Assembly (NCBI GenBank): GCA_003574895.1
Contig: PJFB01000007.1
Span: forward strand, 165,720-229,719
Length of the DNA stretch: 64,000 nucleotides
Direction: 5' to 3'
DNA from: Geobacter sp.
GTDB taxonomy: Bacteria > Desulfobacterota > Desulfuromonadia > Geobacterales > Pseudopelobacteraceae
Shown one piece after another: positions 20,134 to 29,391 of the stretch. Within the stretch, counting starts at the first letter, position 1; every line of letters begins with the position of its first letter. Made by a program: the position numbers and the translations under genes. Below the pieces are notes generated by a model, which saw nothing but the letters and a program-made list of their open reading frames with translations, made no database searches and was not told the origin of the DNA.

Positions 20134-20788
20134 GGGTTGCCTCCGCCTTCCGCAGTCGGGCAACATGCTGTGCCAGCAATTTCAGCCGCCGCGAGCGATA
20201 GGCAGCGGCAATGGTCATGAGTGCTTCGGGATCGAGCGACGAGAGTGCGGACGAGTCAATGCGCAGGCTCTCCCGCAGTAAAACCGCCAGTTCCTTTTGC
20301 GTCCTCAGGGCGCTCCCCCGTTCCGCAACCACCCGGTCGGCAATCGCCTTTTCCGGCAGCGCCATGAGAAACGCCCGCCCGTCGGCCAGTTCGATACGGT
20401 CGATACCAATCATGTAGGCAGACAGGGGGATGGCGCGGTAGCTGAAATGTCCGACAGGGGTGTCGAAACTGCGTGACCGGCCGCAGGTGACCGAGGTGAC
20501 CGTCTCGACCCGCTCCGGAATCAGACCGTGATAGTGGAGGGCGTATTCAAGGGAAACACAGGAGGGGCCGTAGATCAGGTTGGCCAGCAGTTCGCGGCAG
20601 TACGGGGCGCGGCGGTACTGCTCGCCGAAGATGTAGAGCCCCTTCTTGACCCGGATGATCTCACCCTTGCGCAGGAGGGAGGTGATCTTCTTGCGTGGAT
20701 GCGCATACCCCCGCAGCGAATCCAGGAGGATCTGGTAATCGAACTCCTCAAAGGGAATGTGGCGGCGCAGTTCCATGAGCATATCCAC
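20126..20788 (-). CDS. abiEi: AbiEi-family antitoxin and repressor
   Basis: A 220-residue antitoxin. The N-terminal winged-helix region (DYQILLDSLRGYAHPRKKIT, then LLRKGEIIRVKKGLYIFG) is the DNA-binding part; the C-terminal domain (PVGHFSYRAIPLSAYMIG, ALPEKAIADRVV) is needed to neutralise the toxin. The start could be GTG 20788, ATG 20782 or ATG 20776; none has a strong ribosome site, so the leader is short. A perfect inverted repeat lies only 16 bp upstream and is the likely autoregulatory operator. Confidence 0.88.
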   Translation of the reverse strand: MDMLMELRRHIPFEEFDYQILLDSLRGYAHPRKKITSLLRKGEIIRVKKGLYIFGEQYRRAPYCRELLANLIYGPSCVSLEYALHYHGLIPERVETVTSVTCGRSRSFDTPVGHFSYRAIPLSAYMIGIDRIELADGRAFLMALPEKAIADRVVAERGSALRTQKELAVLLRESLRIDSSALSSLDPEALMTIAAAYRSRRLKLLAQHVARLRKAEATHA

Positions 20789-20803
20789 ACAATACTGTTT
20801 TTA

Positions 20804-20840
20804 TGCATGGTAAGTCCACAAAAAAGTCACTTACCATGCA
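20804..20840. promoter_or_regulatory. Perfect inverted repeat, probable AbiEi operator
   Basis: TGCATGGTAAGT (20804-20815) and ACTTACCATGCA (20829-20840) form a perfect 12-bp inverted repeat with a 13-bp spacer, immediately upstream of abiEi. AbiEi homologues are known to repress their own promoter by binding inverted repeats. Confidence 0.7.
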
Positions 20841-20848
20841 GTAAACGG

Positions 20849-21073
20849 CTAATTTATATTGACCGGATTTTCCTTGTCCAACGCCCATTTCAACGGGTTG
20901 TTGACGATATATTCACGGGCACGGGTCAATTCATCATCATTACGGATCACCCGTTCGTAATAATTGCGCTGCCAGACCGGACAGCCGGGGTTGTTGCGGC
21001 GTTGATTGATTCGTTTGGCGGAGAACGTCTTAAATTGCCGAACAATTTCCGACAATGTAGGAGCGGGTTCCAA
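20849..21073 (-). pseudogene. Remnant of a REP-associated tyrosine transposase (RAYT, Y1 family)
   Basis: Only the C-terminal part of an IS200-like/RAYT transposase remains: FKTFSAKRINQRR, then NNPGCPVWQRNYYERVIRND and the final ARAREYIVNNPLKW-like helix. The family block WQRNYYERVIRND is unmistakable, but the N-terminal half with the HUH metal motif is absent. The reading frame begins inside a palindromic repeat at about 21056-21085, so the gene appears truncated exactly where the repeat lies. Not expected to be active. Confidence 0.75.
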
Positions 21074-21086
21074 ACCCGCCCCTGAT
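21056..21086. repeat. REP-like GC-rich palindrome
   Basis: GTAGGAGCGGGTTCCAAACC continues into CGCCCCTG: the core GCGGGTT / AACCCGC is a perfect 7-bp stem around a short loop. This is the type of extragenic palindrome associated with RAYT transposases, and it abuts the RAYT remnant. Confidence 0.6.
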
Positions 21087-21178
21087 GCAATCTACAGCAA
21101 AACGGCATAAACGCATTGCGGCCCCGAACGACAAATCATCCGGAGCCGCAACGTATCAGCTGCATGTTTAACAGTTCA

Positions 21179-21613
21179 TCAGGATGCCACTATCTCCACC
21201 CCGTCCCCCGGCTTCACCATCCCCCCATTCAGAACCTTGGCAAAGATCCCCTCCTTGGGCATGACGCAATCGCCGGCCTGGTAGTAGATGGCACAGCGGG
21301 TGTGGCACTCCTTGCCGATCTGGGTCACCTCCATGAGTGTTTCGCCCACCTGGAGCCGCGTGCCTATGGGAAGCGTGACCAGTTCGATACCGCTGGTGGT
21401 GATGTTCTCGGCAAAATCCCCCGCTGCCACGTCCAGTCCCATGGCCCGCATCTTGTCGATGCTTTCCTGGGCCAGCAGGCTCACCTGGCGGTGCCACTCC
21501 CCGGCATGGGCGTCGCCCACGATGCCGTGATTCTCCCGCAACTCGGCCGCTGCTACCGGCGTCTTGCGTTCCCCCTTGTTCTCGCTGATGCAGACTGCTA
21601 TGACGTGAGCCAA
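21179..21613 (-). CDS. MOSC domain protein
   Basis: A 144-residue protein that is almost entirely a MOSC domain, the beta-barrel sulfur-carrier fold also found at the C-terminus of molybdenum cofactor sulfurases. Key features are GIVGDAHAG near residue 32, AGDFAENITTSGI near 65 and the likely sulfur-bearing Cys in IGKECHTRCAIYY. The start is TTG 21613, with AGGGGG five bases upstream and only one base between it and the moaA stop. A role in molybdenum cofactor sulfuration or trafficking is inferred from the moaA partner. Confidence 0.88.
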   Translation of the reverse strand: MAHVIAVCISENKGERKTPVAAAELRENHGIVGDAHAGEWHRQVSLLAQESIDKMRAMGLDVAAGDFAENITTSGIELVTLPIGTRLQVGETLMEVTQIGKECHTRCAIYYQAGDCVMPKEGIFAKVLNGGMVKPGDGVEIVAS

Positions 21614-21614
21614 C

Positions 21615-22595
21615 TCAACCCCCTATCTGTGACATGGTGAAATTACTGTGGCCGTAGCCGTCCTGCGAAATACCGTGCCGCTCCGGCTTGGCCGAGACAA
21701 TATCCCTGAGCACCTTTGCCAGCCCTTCACGATCAGGCGGACGCAGCCAGGGTACCAGGTCGGTCTTTTCGTCGGAGAAGAGACACCCCTTGGCCTGACC
21801 TGTGGAGGTGACCCGAATGCGATTGCATTCATTGCAGAAATGGCCTGACACGGCGGTGATAATGCCGATGCTGCCCCTGGCGCCGGGGATGCGAAAGTCC
21901 CGCGACGGCCCGGCAAAGGGGCCTTTATCCACCTGCTCCAGGGTATAGTGCTCCCCCAGATACCTGAGTATTTCCTCGCCAGAGAGGCAGTAACGCTGCC
22001 ACCCTTCTTCCTTTAATGCCGGCATGTACTCGATGAAGCGCACCGAATTGCCCCGTTCGCGGGTCATTTCGGCAAAGGCCGGGATCTCGGCATCGTTGAC
22101 CCCGCGCATGATCACCACATTTATCTTGGGAGGAGGAAACCCGGCCCGTTCGGCGGCATCCAGCCCCCTCAGTACTGTTTTCAGGTCGCCGCCCCGGGTG
22201 ATGCGGGCAAAGGTGCCGGCATCGAGGGAATCAAGGCTGACGTTAAGGCGCTGCACTCCTGCGCCGTACAGCACCTCGGCCATCTCTGCCAGCAACAGGC
22301 CATTGGTGGTCAAGGCCAGGTGCCGCAAGCCGCCAATAGCGCTCAAACGGGCAAGGAATCCAGCGACGCCTTTCCTGACCAGTGGCTCCCCGCCGGTGAC
22401 GCGGATCTTTTCTATCCCCAGCCCCACCGCTGTCTCTGCAATCAATAGCAGCTCTTCATAACTGAGAACCGCGGCATGCCCCCTGCTGACGACCCCTTCT
22501 TTGGGCATGCAGTAAAAGCAACGCATGTTGCAGCGATCTGTAACGGACAACCGCAGGTAATTTATGCTTCTCCCAAGGGAGTCAGTCAGTTGCAA
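21615..22595 (-). CDS. moaA: GTP 3',8-cyclase MoaA
   Basis: A 326-residue radical SAM enzyme that converts GTP to 3',8-cyclo-GTP, the first step of molybdenum cofactor synthesis. The N-terminal cluster motif is CNMRCFYC (with the first Cys of the CxxxCxxC set at DRCNMRC). VTGGEPLVRKG follows, and the C-terminal second cluster is CNECNRIRVTSTGQAKGC. It ends in the Gly-Gly pair (SQIGG) required for catalysis. The start is TTG 22595; GGA lies six bases upstream, and no ATG fits the conserved N-terminus (QLTDSLGRSINYLRLSVTD). Confidence 0.95.
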   Translation of the reverse strand: MQLTDSLGRSINYLRLSVTDRCNMRCFYCMPKEGVVSRGHAAVLSYEELLLIAETAVGLGIEKIRVTGGEPLVRKGVAGFLARLSAIGGLRHLALTTNGLLLAEMAEVLYGAGVQRLNVSLDSLDAGTFARITRGGDLKTVLRGLDAAERAGFPPPKINVVIMRGVNDAEIPAFAEMTRERGNSVRFIEYMPALKEEGWQRYCLSGEEILRYLGEHYTLEQVDKGPFAGPSRDFRIPGARGSIGIITAVSGHFCNECNRIRVTSTGQAKGCLFSDEKTDLVPWLRPPDREGLAKVLRDIVSAKPERHGISQDGYGHSNFTMSQIGG

Positions 22596-22874
22596 GAATG
22601 ATCCGTTCCAATGCGAAATCCGCCACCTGCGGCGCGTTGTCGCAGGGCTGGCATTTTAGTTAATTTTTAAAACAACAGGGTCAATGACACCAGAATTGAC
22701 ATCAATAAAAACCATGTCTATCACCCTGAATATATTGAGCTTTGTGTTGGTCAATAGATGGCCCTAAAAGCATCCGACGCCGGGTTTATCCTGGTAATAC
22801 CAATGGTTGGGGTGCGACCGGAACAATTAAATTTTATTGTTGAAAAAATACTAATTATAGGCTACTCATTCAAC

Positions 22875-23075
22875 ATGTTGAAAACAAATGTGATCGAAAT
22901 TCGAAAATTAATGTTGAGCATGTCCATCACAAGTGCGGAAATAGCCAGGGAATGCAATGTCTGCAGATCCTATATAAGTCACGTTGTCTCGGGAAGAGCC
23001 AAATCTGAGCGCATACGCCAGAAGATTGCTTCAAAACTAGGTAAGAGCATTGATGAGCTTTGGCCAACTCTTTGA
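22875..23075 (+). CDS. Small helix-turn-helix protein (XRE/Nlp-like)
   Basis: A 66-residue DNA-binding protein. MSITSAEIARECNVCRSYIS followed by HVVSGRAKSERIRQKIASKL is a typical lambda-repressor-like helix-turn-helix, close to the Ner/Nlp and phage-regulator style. Upstream in-frame starts (from 22758) exist, but the sequence before MLKTNVIEIRK has no domain. It is the last gene before the T6SS cluster and on the same strand, so it could be a local regulator; this is an inference. The gap of about 270 bp to tssJ holds no other gene. Confidence 0.7.
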   Translation: MLKTNVIEIRKLMLSMSITSAEIARECNVCRSYISHVVSGRAKSERIRQKIASKLGKSIDELWPTL

Positions 23076-23344
23076 AATAATAGCACTTTAAGTGAGCGAT
23101 TACAATACTCAACGCAACAATCTGGTTTTATTTAGATTAAGCATTGTGACCCACTTCAAAACACTTCCCAGTTAATCGTTCTGAAAAAGCCCCAAGACTG
23201 CTGACCCTTGCTGAGTGTTGATAAAATCTGCTCAAAACGCAACATGTATTTCAAGGATGTTGCATGAATTCATTCCGGAGCAGTTCCTCAGGGTCCGGGA
23301 ATTGATACCGTGGCTTTCTCTTTTAAAAAATCAAGGAGGCACAG

Positions 23345-23839
23345 ATGAAACTCATTTCAAGATTAATGTTCGTACTGTTTTCTTCAGCTGTTATCTGCTC
23401 ATGCTCCGCAACAAAGTGGAGTTACGAAAAAGACGCCATCAAACTCCACATAATCAGCGATCCTGCGCTCAACCTGTACCAGAATCAACCACACACCCTG
23501 ATAGTTTGTGCATATCACTTAAAAGACCTCAATGGCTTCAATCAGCTAAGGGATGAAAAAGGTGGACTGGAAAAACTGCTGGAATGTTCCCGGTTCGACA
23601 ACAGCGTTACGTACTCCAAGATGCTGGTTATCCAGCCACAACAAGACCTGACAGAATCCCTGAACCGTACTGAAGATGCAAAATACGTGGGCATAGTGGC
23701 AGGATATTATTCTCTGAACAAAGAAAATGCCGTTCTCTCATACCCGATCCCGGTTTCATGGCTTAACAATCCCAAAAAACTTTATGTCGATCTCCAAATG
23801 GGACCTGAAGGTATCCAGGAACGCAAGGAACACCAATGA
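23345..23839 (+). CDS. tssJ: T6SS outer-membrane lipoprotein TssJ
   Basis: A 164-residue lipoprotein of the T6SS membrane complex. The signal ends AVICSC (lipidated Cys at about 18-20); the body has the transthyretin-like TssJ pattern with LHIISDPALNLYQNQPHTLI and a later VGIVAGYYSL. It recruits TssM to the outer membrane. AAGGAGG precedes the ATG. Its stop overlaps tssK as ATGA, and it opens the T6SS operon. Confidence 0.92.
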   Translation: MKLISRLMFVLFSSAVICSCSATKWSYEKDAIKLHIISDPALNLYQNQPHTLIVCAYHLKDLNGFNQLRDEKGGLEKLLECSRFDNSVTYSKMLVIQPQQDLTESLNRTEDAKYVGIVAGYYSLNKENAVLSYPIPVSWLNNPKKLYVDLQMGPEGIQERKEHQ

Positions 23840-25224
23840 ACGTACAGAAACCGTTATTCTGGAATCAGGGGGTACTTTTACAGCCCCAACACTTTCAACT
23901 GTTTGACCGTTCGTGCCAAAGTCTCTTCGTACCGTATCAAAGGTTTATGGAGCCCCACTTCTGGGGTGTCGGCGCAATCAATATTCTGAAAAGAGCACTT
24001 GGAACAAGATCCTTCAACCTTCAAGAAGGCTCGTTCCTGTTTCCCGACGGGACCTTCGTCTCCCTGTTCGATAATGCACTTGTCAATGCCCGTGCTTTCA
24101 ATGAAGCCTGGGTAGAGGGCGGCAAACCGTTTACCGTTTATCTGGGTCTGAAAAAGTGGAACGAGTCGGGTGAAAACGTTACCGTCCAGGCCACACTTGA
24201 TAATATTGAACAGGTATTTACCCGATTTGTAACAACCAACGACTTTGAAGAGATAAAAGACCTGCACGCCGGTGGGCCTGAGAGCCAGGTAAAAAGACTT
24301 CATTACGCCCTGAAAGTATTTTGGGAAACGGAACTTGACAAGTTGGGCGAATACGAACTGATCCCCATCGCACAATTGGAGCGCTTTGGTGCCGAAGTTC
24401 GGCTTTCCGAAGACTTTATCCCTCCCTGCCTATCGTTCACGGCTTCAGATTCGCTTCATAAGCTGATCAAGGAAATCAGGGACCAGGTTACGGCCCGCGG
24501 CTATCAGCTAGAGGAACATAAAAGCAAAAGAGGTATCCAGACCGCTGAATTCGGTTCCAGAGACATGGTTTATTTCCTGGCACTCAGATCTGTAAATCGC
24601 TATGTCCCACTGCTTTTCCATTATACCAACTCCGGGCAGGGCCATCCTTGGCATTTTTACGGTTTATTGCGGCAGTTGATTGGCGAGCTGACCAGTTTTT
24701 CGGAGCGCGTCAATGTGCTTGGCGAACTTGAAGACGGGAAAAAGGTAATCCCGGATTACGATCACCTTAATCTGTGGGGATGTTTTTCGGCAGCGCAGGA
24801 CATGATCTCGCATCTCCTTGACGAAATTACCGCCGGTCCGGAATACATCCTGCGGTTGAGCTACGACGGAACATATTATGCCACCGATCTTAAACCCGCG
24901 ATTTTTGAAGGCAAGAACCGTTTCTACCTGGCAGTAAAAACCGCAGAAGCCCCCCAATCAGTACTCCTGTCCTTGGAAGAGCTGGCCAAGCTAAGTTCAC
25001 GGGAAAACCTGAACATGCTCGTTTCCAGAGCACTGCCGGGTATTGGCCTGCATTATCTCCAGGTCCCTCCGCAAGAACTTCCGCGCCGGGCAAACACGGT
25101 ATATTTCTCGGTTGACCATCATGACGAGCAGTGGGCCTCGGTTGCAAAAAATCATAACCTGGCCCTTCACTGGGACGGCACACCTGCGGATATCGAAATA
25201 GATCTCATGGTAGTTGGGAGATAG
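23836..25224 (+). CDS. tssK: T6SS baseplate protein TssK
   Basis: A 462-residue cytoplasmic baseplate subunit that links the wedge to the TssLM membrane complex. The family opening VLLQPQHFQLFDR is present, and the length matches (about 440-460). TssK trimers pair, two per wedge, on TssF2-TssG. The neighbours tssJ, tssL and tssM are its physical partners. Confidence 0.95.
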   Translation: MNVQKPLFWNQGVLLQPQHFQLFDRSCQSLFVPYQRFMEPHFWGVGAINILKRALGTRSFNLQEGSFLFPDGTFVSLFDNALVNARAFNEAWVEGGKPFTVYLGLKKWNESGENVTVQATLDNIEQVFTRFVTTNDFEEIKDLHAGGPESQVKRLHYALKVFWETELDKLGEYELIPIAQLERFGAEVRLSEDFIPPCLSFTASDSLHKLIKEIRDQVTARGYQLEEHKSKRGIQTAEFGSRDMVYFLALRSVNRYVPLLFHYTNSGQGHPWHFYGLLRQLIGELTSFSERVNVLGELEDGKKVIPDYDHLNLWGCFSAAQDMISHLLDEITAGPEYILRLSYDGTYYATDLKPAIFEGKNRFYLAVKTAEAPQSVLLSLEELAKLSSRENLNMLVSRALPGIGLHYLQVPPQELPRRANTVYFSVDHHDEQWASVAKNHNLALHWDGTPADIEIDLMVVGR

Positions 25225-25229
25225 CAACC

Positions 25230-25910
25230 ATGCATTTAAGCGACTGTTTTATGGAAACCATGGCATATGTCACCTACCTGCTGAAATCGGTAGAGTCAAA
25301 ACAACCTGCCTACGAAGAAGTGAAGTTAAATATCCGGCGGCTGCTGTCTGAAAGTGAAGCATTTGTAGCACGGGGAACTTTCAACAAAGATGATTACGAT
25401 CAGGCGCGCTTTGCAATCTGCGCATGGGTAGACGAGGCAATTCTCGACTCGGCATGGAATCAGAAAAACTTCTGGCTGAAAGATCAACTCCAACGCTTGC
25501 ATTACAATACCACTGATGCAGGCGAAGAATTCTTTGAACGTCTCAGTGCCATTGGGCTGCATCAGAGAGAAGTACGCGAGGTTTACTACCTCTGTCTGGC
25601 TCTTGGTTTTACCGGGCGTTATTGTAACGAAAACGACGAATACCAACTTGAACAGATTAAAACATCCAACCTCAAGCTGCTCTTGGGCAGTTCCGTAGGA
25701 CTCCCCTCACTGGAGCGTACCGACCTCTTCCCGGAAGCCTATCCCAGCGGCACAACAGAACTGGGAAAGCAGAAGATACGGGCTGGGTCACGTATTGTCA
25801 CCGCCATCTGTCTGGCCGGTCCGGTGCTCTTGTTCTGCATATTGTACCTCATTTACCGCTTTACCTTGAGCGGGGTCAGCGAAAACTTTTTAAGGATGGG
25901 AACGACCTGA
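25230..25910 (+). CDS. tssL: T6SS inner-membrane protein TssL (DotU/IcmH family)
   Basis: A 226-residue DotU-type protein. The cytoplasmic hook domain has ARFAICAWVDEAILDSAW and VYYLCLALGFTGRY; a single C-terminal membrane helix (ICLAGPVLLFCILYLIYRF) lies at about residues 190-210. There is no peptidoglycan-binding OmpA extension, so anchoring to the wall must come from another protein. It lies 5 nt after tssK and 1 nt before tssM. Confidence 0.95.
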   Translation: MHLSDCFMETMAYVTYLLKSVESKQPAYEEVKLNIRRLLSESEAFVARGTFNKDDYDQARFAICAWVDEAILDSAWNQKNFWLKDQLQRLHYNTTDAGEEFFERLSAIGLHQREVREVYYLCLALGFTGRYCNENDEYQLEQIKTSNLKLLLGSSVGLPSLERTDLFPEAYPSGTTELGKQKIRAGSRIVTAICLAGPVLLFCILYLIYRFTLSGVSENFLRMGTT

Positions 25911-25911
25911 G

Positions 25912-28900
25912 ATGAACGACTTCTTTCAAAAGTTTCTCAAGATATTTTTGATAATTGCTGCCGTATTCCTGGTCCTCCTTCTGATATACGGCATTGTCCT
26001 GATCTTCAACTGGCCATGGTGGGTTGGGATATTTCTGGCGCTCTTGGTCGCCGGTCTTGCAGTTGGTGGTTTTTTTCTGCGCAAGATCTGGATCAGGCGC
26101 CGGGAACAAAACTTTGTAAACGACATGAGCGAGCAGGACCTTGCTGCCGCCAAAGCACTCTCGACAAGAGAAAGAAGCGATATCAAGGACCTTCAGGGCC
26201 GATGGAAATCAGCCGTCGAAACACTGCGGACTTCCCATCTCAAGAAACTAGGCAACCCATTGTACGTATTGCCGTGGTACATGGTGATCGGTGAAAGCGG
26301 TTCCGGCAAGACAACATCGCTGAACAGTGCACATCTGGCATCTCCCCTGCGCAACATCAATCGGGTACAGGGTGTAGCCGGCACAAAACAGTGTGACTGG
26401 TGGTTCTTCGAGCAGTCAGTCGTCATTGATACCGCCGGTCGCTATGCAATACCGGTCAATGAGGGACAGGACAAGGATGAATGGCAAAAATTTCTGGCTC
26501 TCCTGTTGAAATACCGCCGCAAAGAACCTTTGAACGGACTTATCGTAACCGTAGCCGCCGACCGGCTGTTGGAGGCGACCCCGGAACAGTTGGAAAAAGA
26601 CGGCGCCACCATCCGCCAGCGTATCGAAGAGCTGATGAGGGCGCTTGGAGTCAGATTCCCCGTCTATGTCCTGGTAACAAAATGTGATCTGATTCAGGGA
26701 GTAAACCGATTTTGCCAGCACCTGCCGAAAAAAAGCCTTGATCAGCCAATGGGCTTCATCAACCAGGAGTTGTCGTCTGATGTGGATGGGTTTGTCAATC
26801 GCGCCTTGGACACGATCGACGAGCGTCTCAGGAATCTCCGCCTGCACTTGCTGCATCAGCCGGAAGCCAAAGGTGCCGACCCTGCTCTGTTGTTATTTCC
26901 AGAGGAATTTGAAAGCCTGCAGCAAGGCCTTGCGACGTTCATGGCTGCTGCCTTCCACGAAAATCCCTATCAGGAGACCCCCTTGCTGCGCGGCCTCTTC
27001 TTCAGCAGCGGACGCCAGGAAGGAAACCCGCATTCTCATTTTTCCAAAAACATGGGGCTGATCGGAACGGAAGAAGCCCTTCCAGGCACATATAACGGAC
27101 TATTTCTCCATGATTTCTTTGCCAAAATCCTTCCCCGTGACCGCTCATTGCTGACACCTACAAAAAGGTACGTAGAATGGCAGACACTGACCGGCAACCT
27201 TGGATTAACCTCTTGGATTATTTTGGGAATTGCGCTCTGCGGTCTGCTCAGCTTCTCTTTTGTGAAAAACATGAAAACCATCCGCGATTTTTCCAACGGG
27301 ACATCAAAATCAGCAGTAATAAGTGGTGATATTCTGACGGACCTGACTGCGATGGATCGCTTCCGTAAAGACATCATCAAGGTCGAAGAGCAAAACCGCC
27401 ATTGGTGGATTCCCCGCTTTGGCCTGAATGAAAGCATCAAGATCGAGCAACATCTTAAAGAACGCTTCTGCACGCAGTTTCAAACCACTATCCTTTTGCC
27501 GTTCGACAAACGGATGGCCAGCGCAATGACTGGCATTTCTCAGGCAACTCCGGATGATGTCTATGGGCAGTACATAATTCATCTGGTGCGGCGCATCAAC
27601 ATCCTCAAGACCCGCCTCAATGAAAATGATCTGAAAGCATTACAGGCAAAAACACAGCCATCGTACATCAATTTTCTGAATGGCACGCCAACGGCAATAA
27701 ATCCGGAATCAAGGCATATATTCGGCAACCTTTATCTTTCTGCCCTGATCTGGAGAAACGGTTCCGGTGAAGTCAGCAAAGAAATCGACATACTTCAATC
27801 ATGGCTCAAACAGCTGATTGCCGTCAAAGGGGCGAACTTTCAATGGATGCTGACCTGGGTGGATAAACAGAGCGGCATTCCAGCCGTTACCTTAAAGGAC
27901 TTTTGGGGTGGAAGCCTTACAGCCAGTGGTGAAAAGTCCATCAATCCGTCTTTCACACGAAAAGGCAAAGAAACCATTGATTCGCTGTTTTCCGAAATGG
28001 AAACAGCCCTGCAGGAGCCCGCGTCCCTGGCAAGTTACAAGAGCGCGTTTAACAATTCATATCGCAGCGCCAGGCTTGCATCATGGCAAACATTCGCTGC
28101 CGATTTTTCCAGGGGGGAAGATCGCTTGCGCGGAGAAGGAGAGTGGCAACAGATTGCGGCAAAAATGGCCTCGGACAAGGGTCCCTACTTTGAACTGCTC
28201 GACAAGATAGTGTTGGAACTTGAACCACCAACCGCTGGAACGCCCCTTCCGAACTGGCTGCAACAGGTGTACAAGCTGCAAACGGCCCGAGCCCAGGAAT
28301 TTGTCCCGGGAAAAGACACCATAAAAAAAGTAACCGATAGTGGCGCAAAAATAATCACTGCCATACAAAAAAACGTCGGCCAGGATGCCTTGGCCCATCA
28401 GTATGAATCCCAAATGGCTACTACTAAGGACTGGCAGGATTACCGTGCGGCGCTTGTCGCGATTGCCCCGGCAACCACGTCAAAGAGCCTGGCCTTTCAG
28501 ATCTGTTCGCAAACATTCGGAGAAGAGCCGGCAACCGGCAAATCACCGGTGTTCGCCGCATACTTGGCCATAAGCAAAATCAAGGCTGAAGTGGCCAGCG
28601 GAACTCCGGACCCATTGTTTACCCAATTGCTGAACGGGCCGTTTAGCTTCCTCTGGTCCTATCTGCTAAAAGAAAGCGCCACTCAGCTTCAGGCCCAATG
28701 GGAAGAGCAAGTCGTTGCCGGAACCATGGGAATTCCCAGCGCCCAGTCAGTACCTCTCCTGCTGGGACCGGACGGACTGGTATGGCGCTTTGTCAAAGGC
28801 CCGGCAGCACCATTCCTCACCAGAAACATCTCCGGTTATCGAGCCAAGGAGGTTCTTGGTGGCAAAATGCCCTTTGAAGGCAATTTTTTCAACTTCTTGG

Positions 28901-29391
28901 CAAAAGGCTCAAAAACCCAGATCGCCGTCATGGCAATGGGAAAAACGCAAACGTTTAACGTTGGCATCAAGGCGCTTCCCACTGATGCCAACAGTGACGC
29001 AAAGATCAAGCCGCATTCTACCAGGCTTGAAATTCAATGCGGTGGTAACACCCAGAGCCTCATCAACAATAATTATCCCGTCAGCAAAACAATTTCCTGG
29101 TCCCCGGACACCTGTAGCGACGTTGTCTTCCAGATAGAAGTCGGAGACAAGGTGCTCACGAGGCGCTACATGGGGCAACAAGGTTTTCCAGATTTCATCA
29201 AGGATATGAAGGGTGGCAGACGTACCTTTTCCGACCAGGAGTTTCCAGGAGAAAAGTCTGCGTTAGAGCGCATGGGTGTTAAATCTATAACCGTGAACTA
29301 CCAGTTCATCGGCAGCGGGGCGATTCTGCAACAGACCGCCACATTGTCGGGACAGGCACCAAGGAGTATCACACAGTGCTGGAGACAATAG
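25912..29391 (+). CDS. tssM: T6SS membrane complex ATPase-fold protein TssM (IcmF family)
   Basis: An 1159-residue inner-membrane protein forming the T6SS trans-envelope complex with TssL and TssJ. Two membrane helices lie near residues 8-55, followed by a cytoplasmic GTPase-like domain with Walker A GESGSGKTTSLN (about 127-138) and VIDTAGRY. A third helix lies at about 428-450 and then the large periplasmic region, which ends in a C-terminal beta domain that binds TssJ. Walker A looks intact. Its 3' end overlaps the next gene by 16 nt. Confidence 0.96.
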   Translation: MNDFFQKFLKIFLIIAAVFLVLLLIYGIVLIFNWPWWVGIFLALLVAGLAVGGFFLRKIWIRRREQNFVNDMSEQDLAAAKALSTRERSDIKDLQGRWKSAVETLRTSHLKKLGNPLYVLPWYMVIGESGSGKTTSLNSAHLASPLRNINRVQGVAGTKQCDWWFFEQSVVIDTAGRYAIPVNEGQDKDEWQKFLALLLKYRRKEPLNGLIVTVAADRLLEATPEQLEKDGATIRQRIEELMRALGVRFPVYVLVTKCDLIQGVNRFCQHLPKKSLDQPMGFINQELSSDVDGFVNRALDTIDERLRNLRLHLLHQPEAKGADPALLLFPEEFESLQQGLATFMAAAFHENPYQETPLLRGLFFSSGRQEGNPHSHFSKNMGLIGTEEALPGTYNGLFLHDFFAKILPRDRSLLTPTKRYVEWQTLTGNLGLTSWIILGIALCGLLSFSFVKNMKTIRDFSNGTSKSAVISGDILTDLTAMDRFRKDIIKVEEQNRHWWIPRFGLNESIKIEQHLKERFCTQFQTTILLPFDKRMASAMTGISQATPDDVYGQYIIHLVRRINILKTRLNENDLKALQAKTQPSYINFLNGTPTAINPESRHIFGNLYLSALIWRNGSGEVSKEIDILQSWLKQLIAVKGANFQWMLTWVDKQSGIPAVTLKDFWGGSLTASGEKSINPSFTRKGKETIDSLFSEMETALQEPASLASYKSAFNNSYRSARLASWQTFAADFSRGEDRLRGEGEWQQIAAKMASDKGPYFELLDKIVLELEPPTAGTPLPNWLQQVYKLQTARAQEFVPGKDTIKKVTDSGAKIITAIQKNVGQDALAHQYESQMATTKDWQDYRAALVAIAPATTSKSLAFQICSQTFGEEPATGKSPVFAAYLAISKIKAEVASGTPDPLFTQLLNGPFSFLWSYLLKESATQLQAQWEEQVVAGTMGIPSAQSVPLLLGPDGLVWRFVKGPAAPFLTRNISGYRAKEVLGGKMPFEGNFFNFLAKGSKTQIAVMAMGKTQTFNVGIKALPTDANSDAKIKPHSTRLEIQCGGNTQSLINNNYPVSKTISWSPDTCSDVVFQIEVGDKVLTRRYMGQQGFPDFIKDMKGGRRTFSDQEFPGEKSALERMGVKSITVNYQFIGSGAILQQTATLSGQAPRSITQCWRQ

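Noticed and set aside
22596..22760. Possible molybdenum-cofactor riboswitch upstream of moaA
   Set aside because: The interval has GC-rich pairing but I could not find the conserved Moco motif elements; not claimed.
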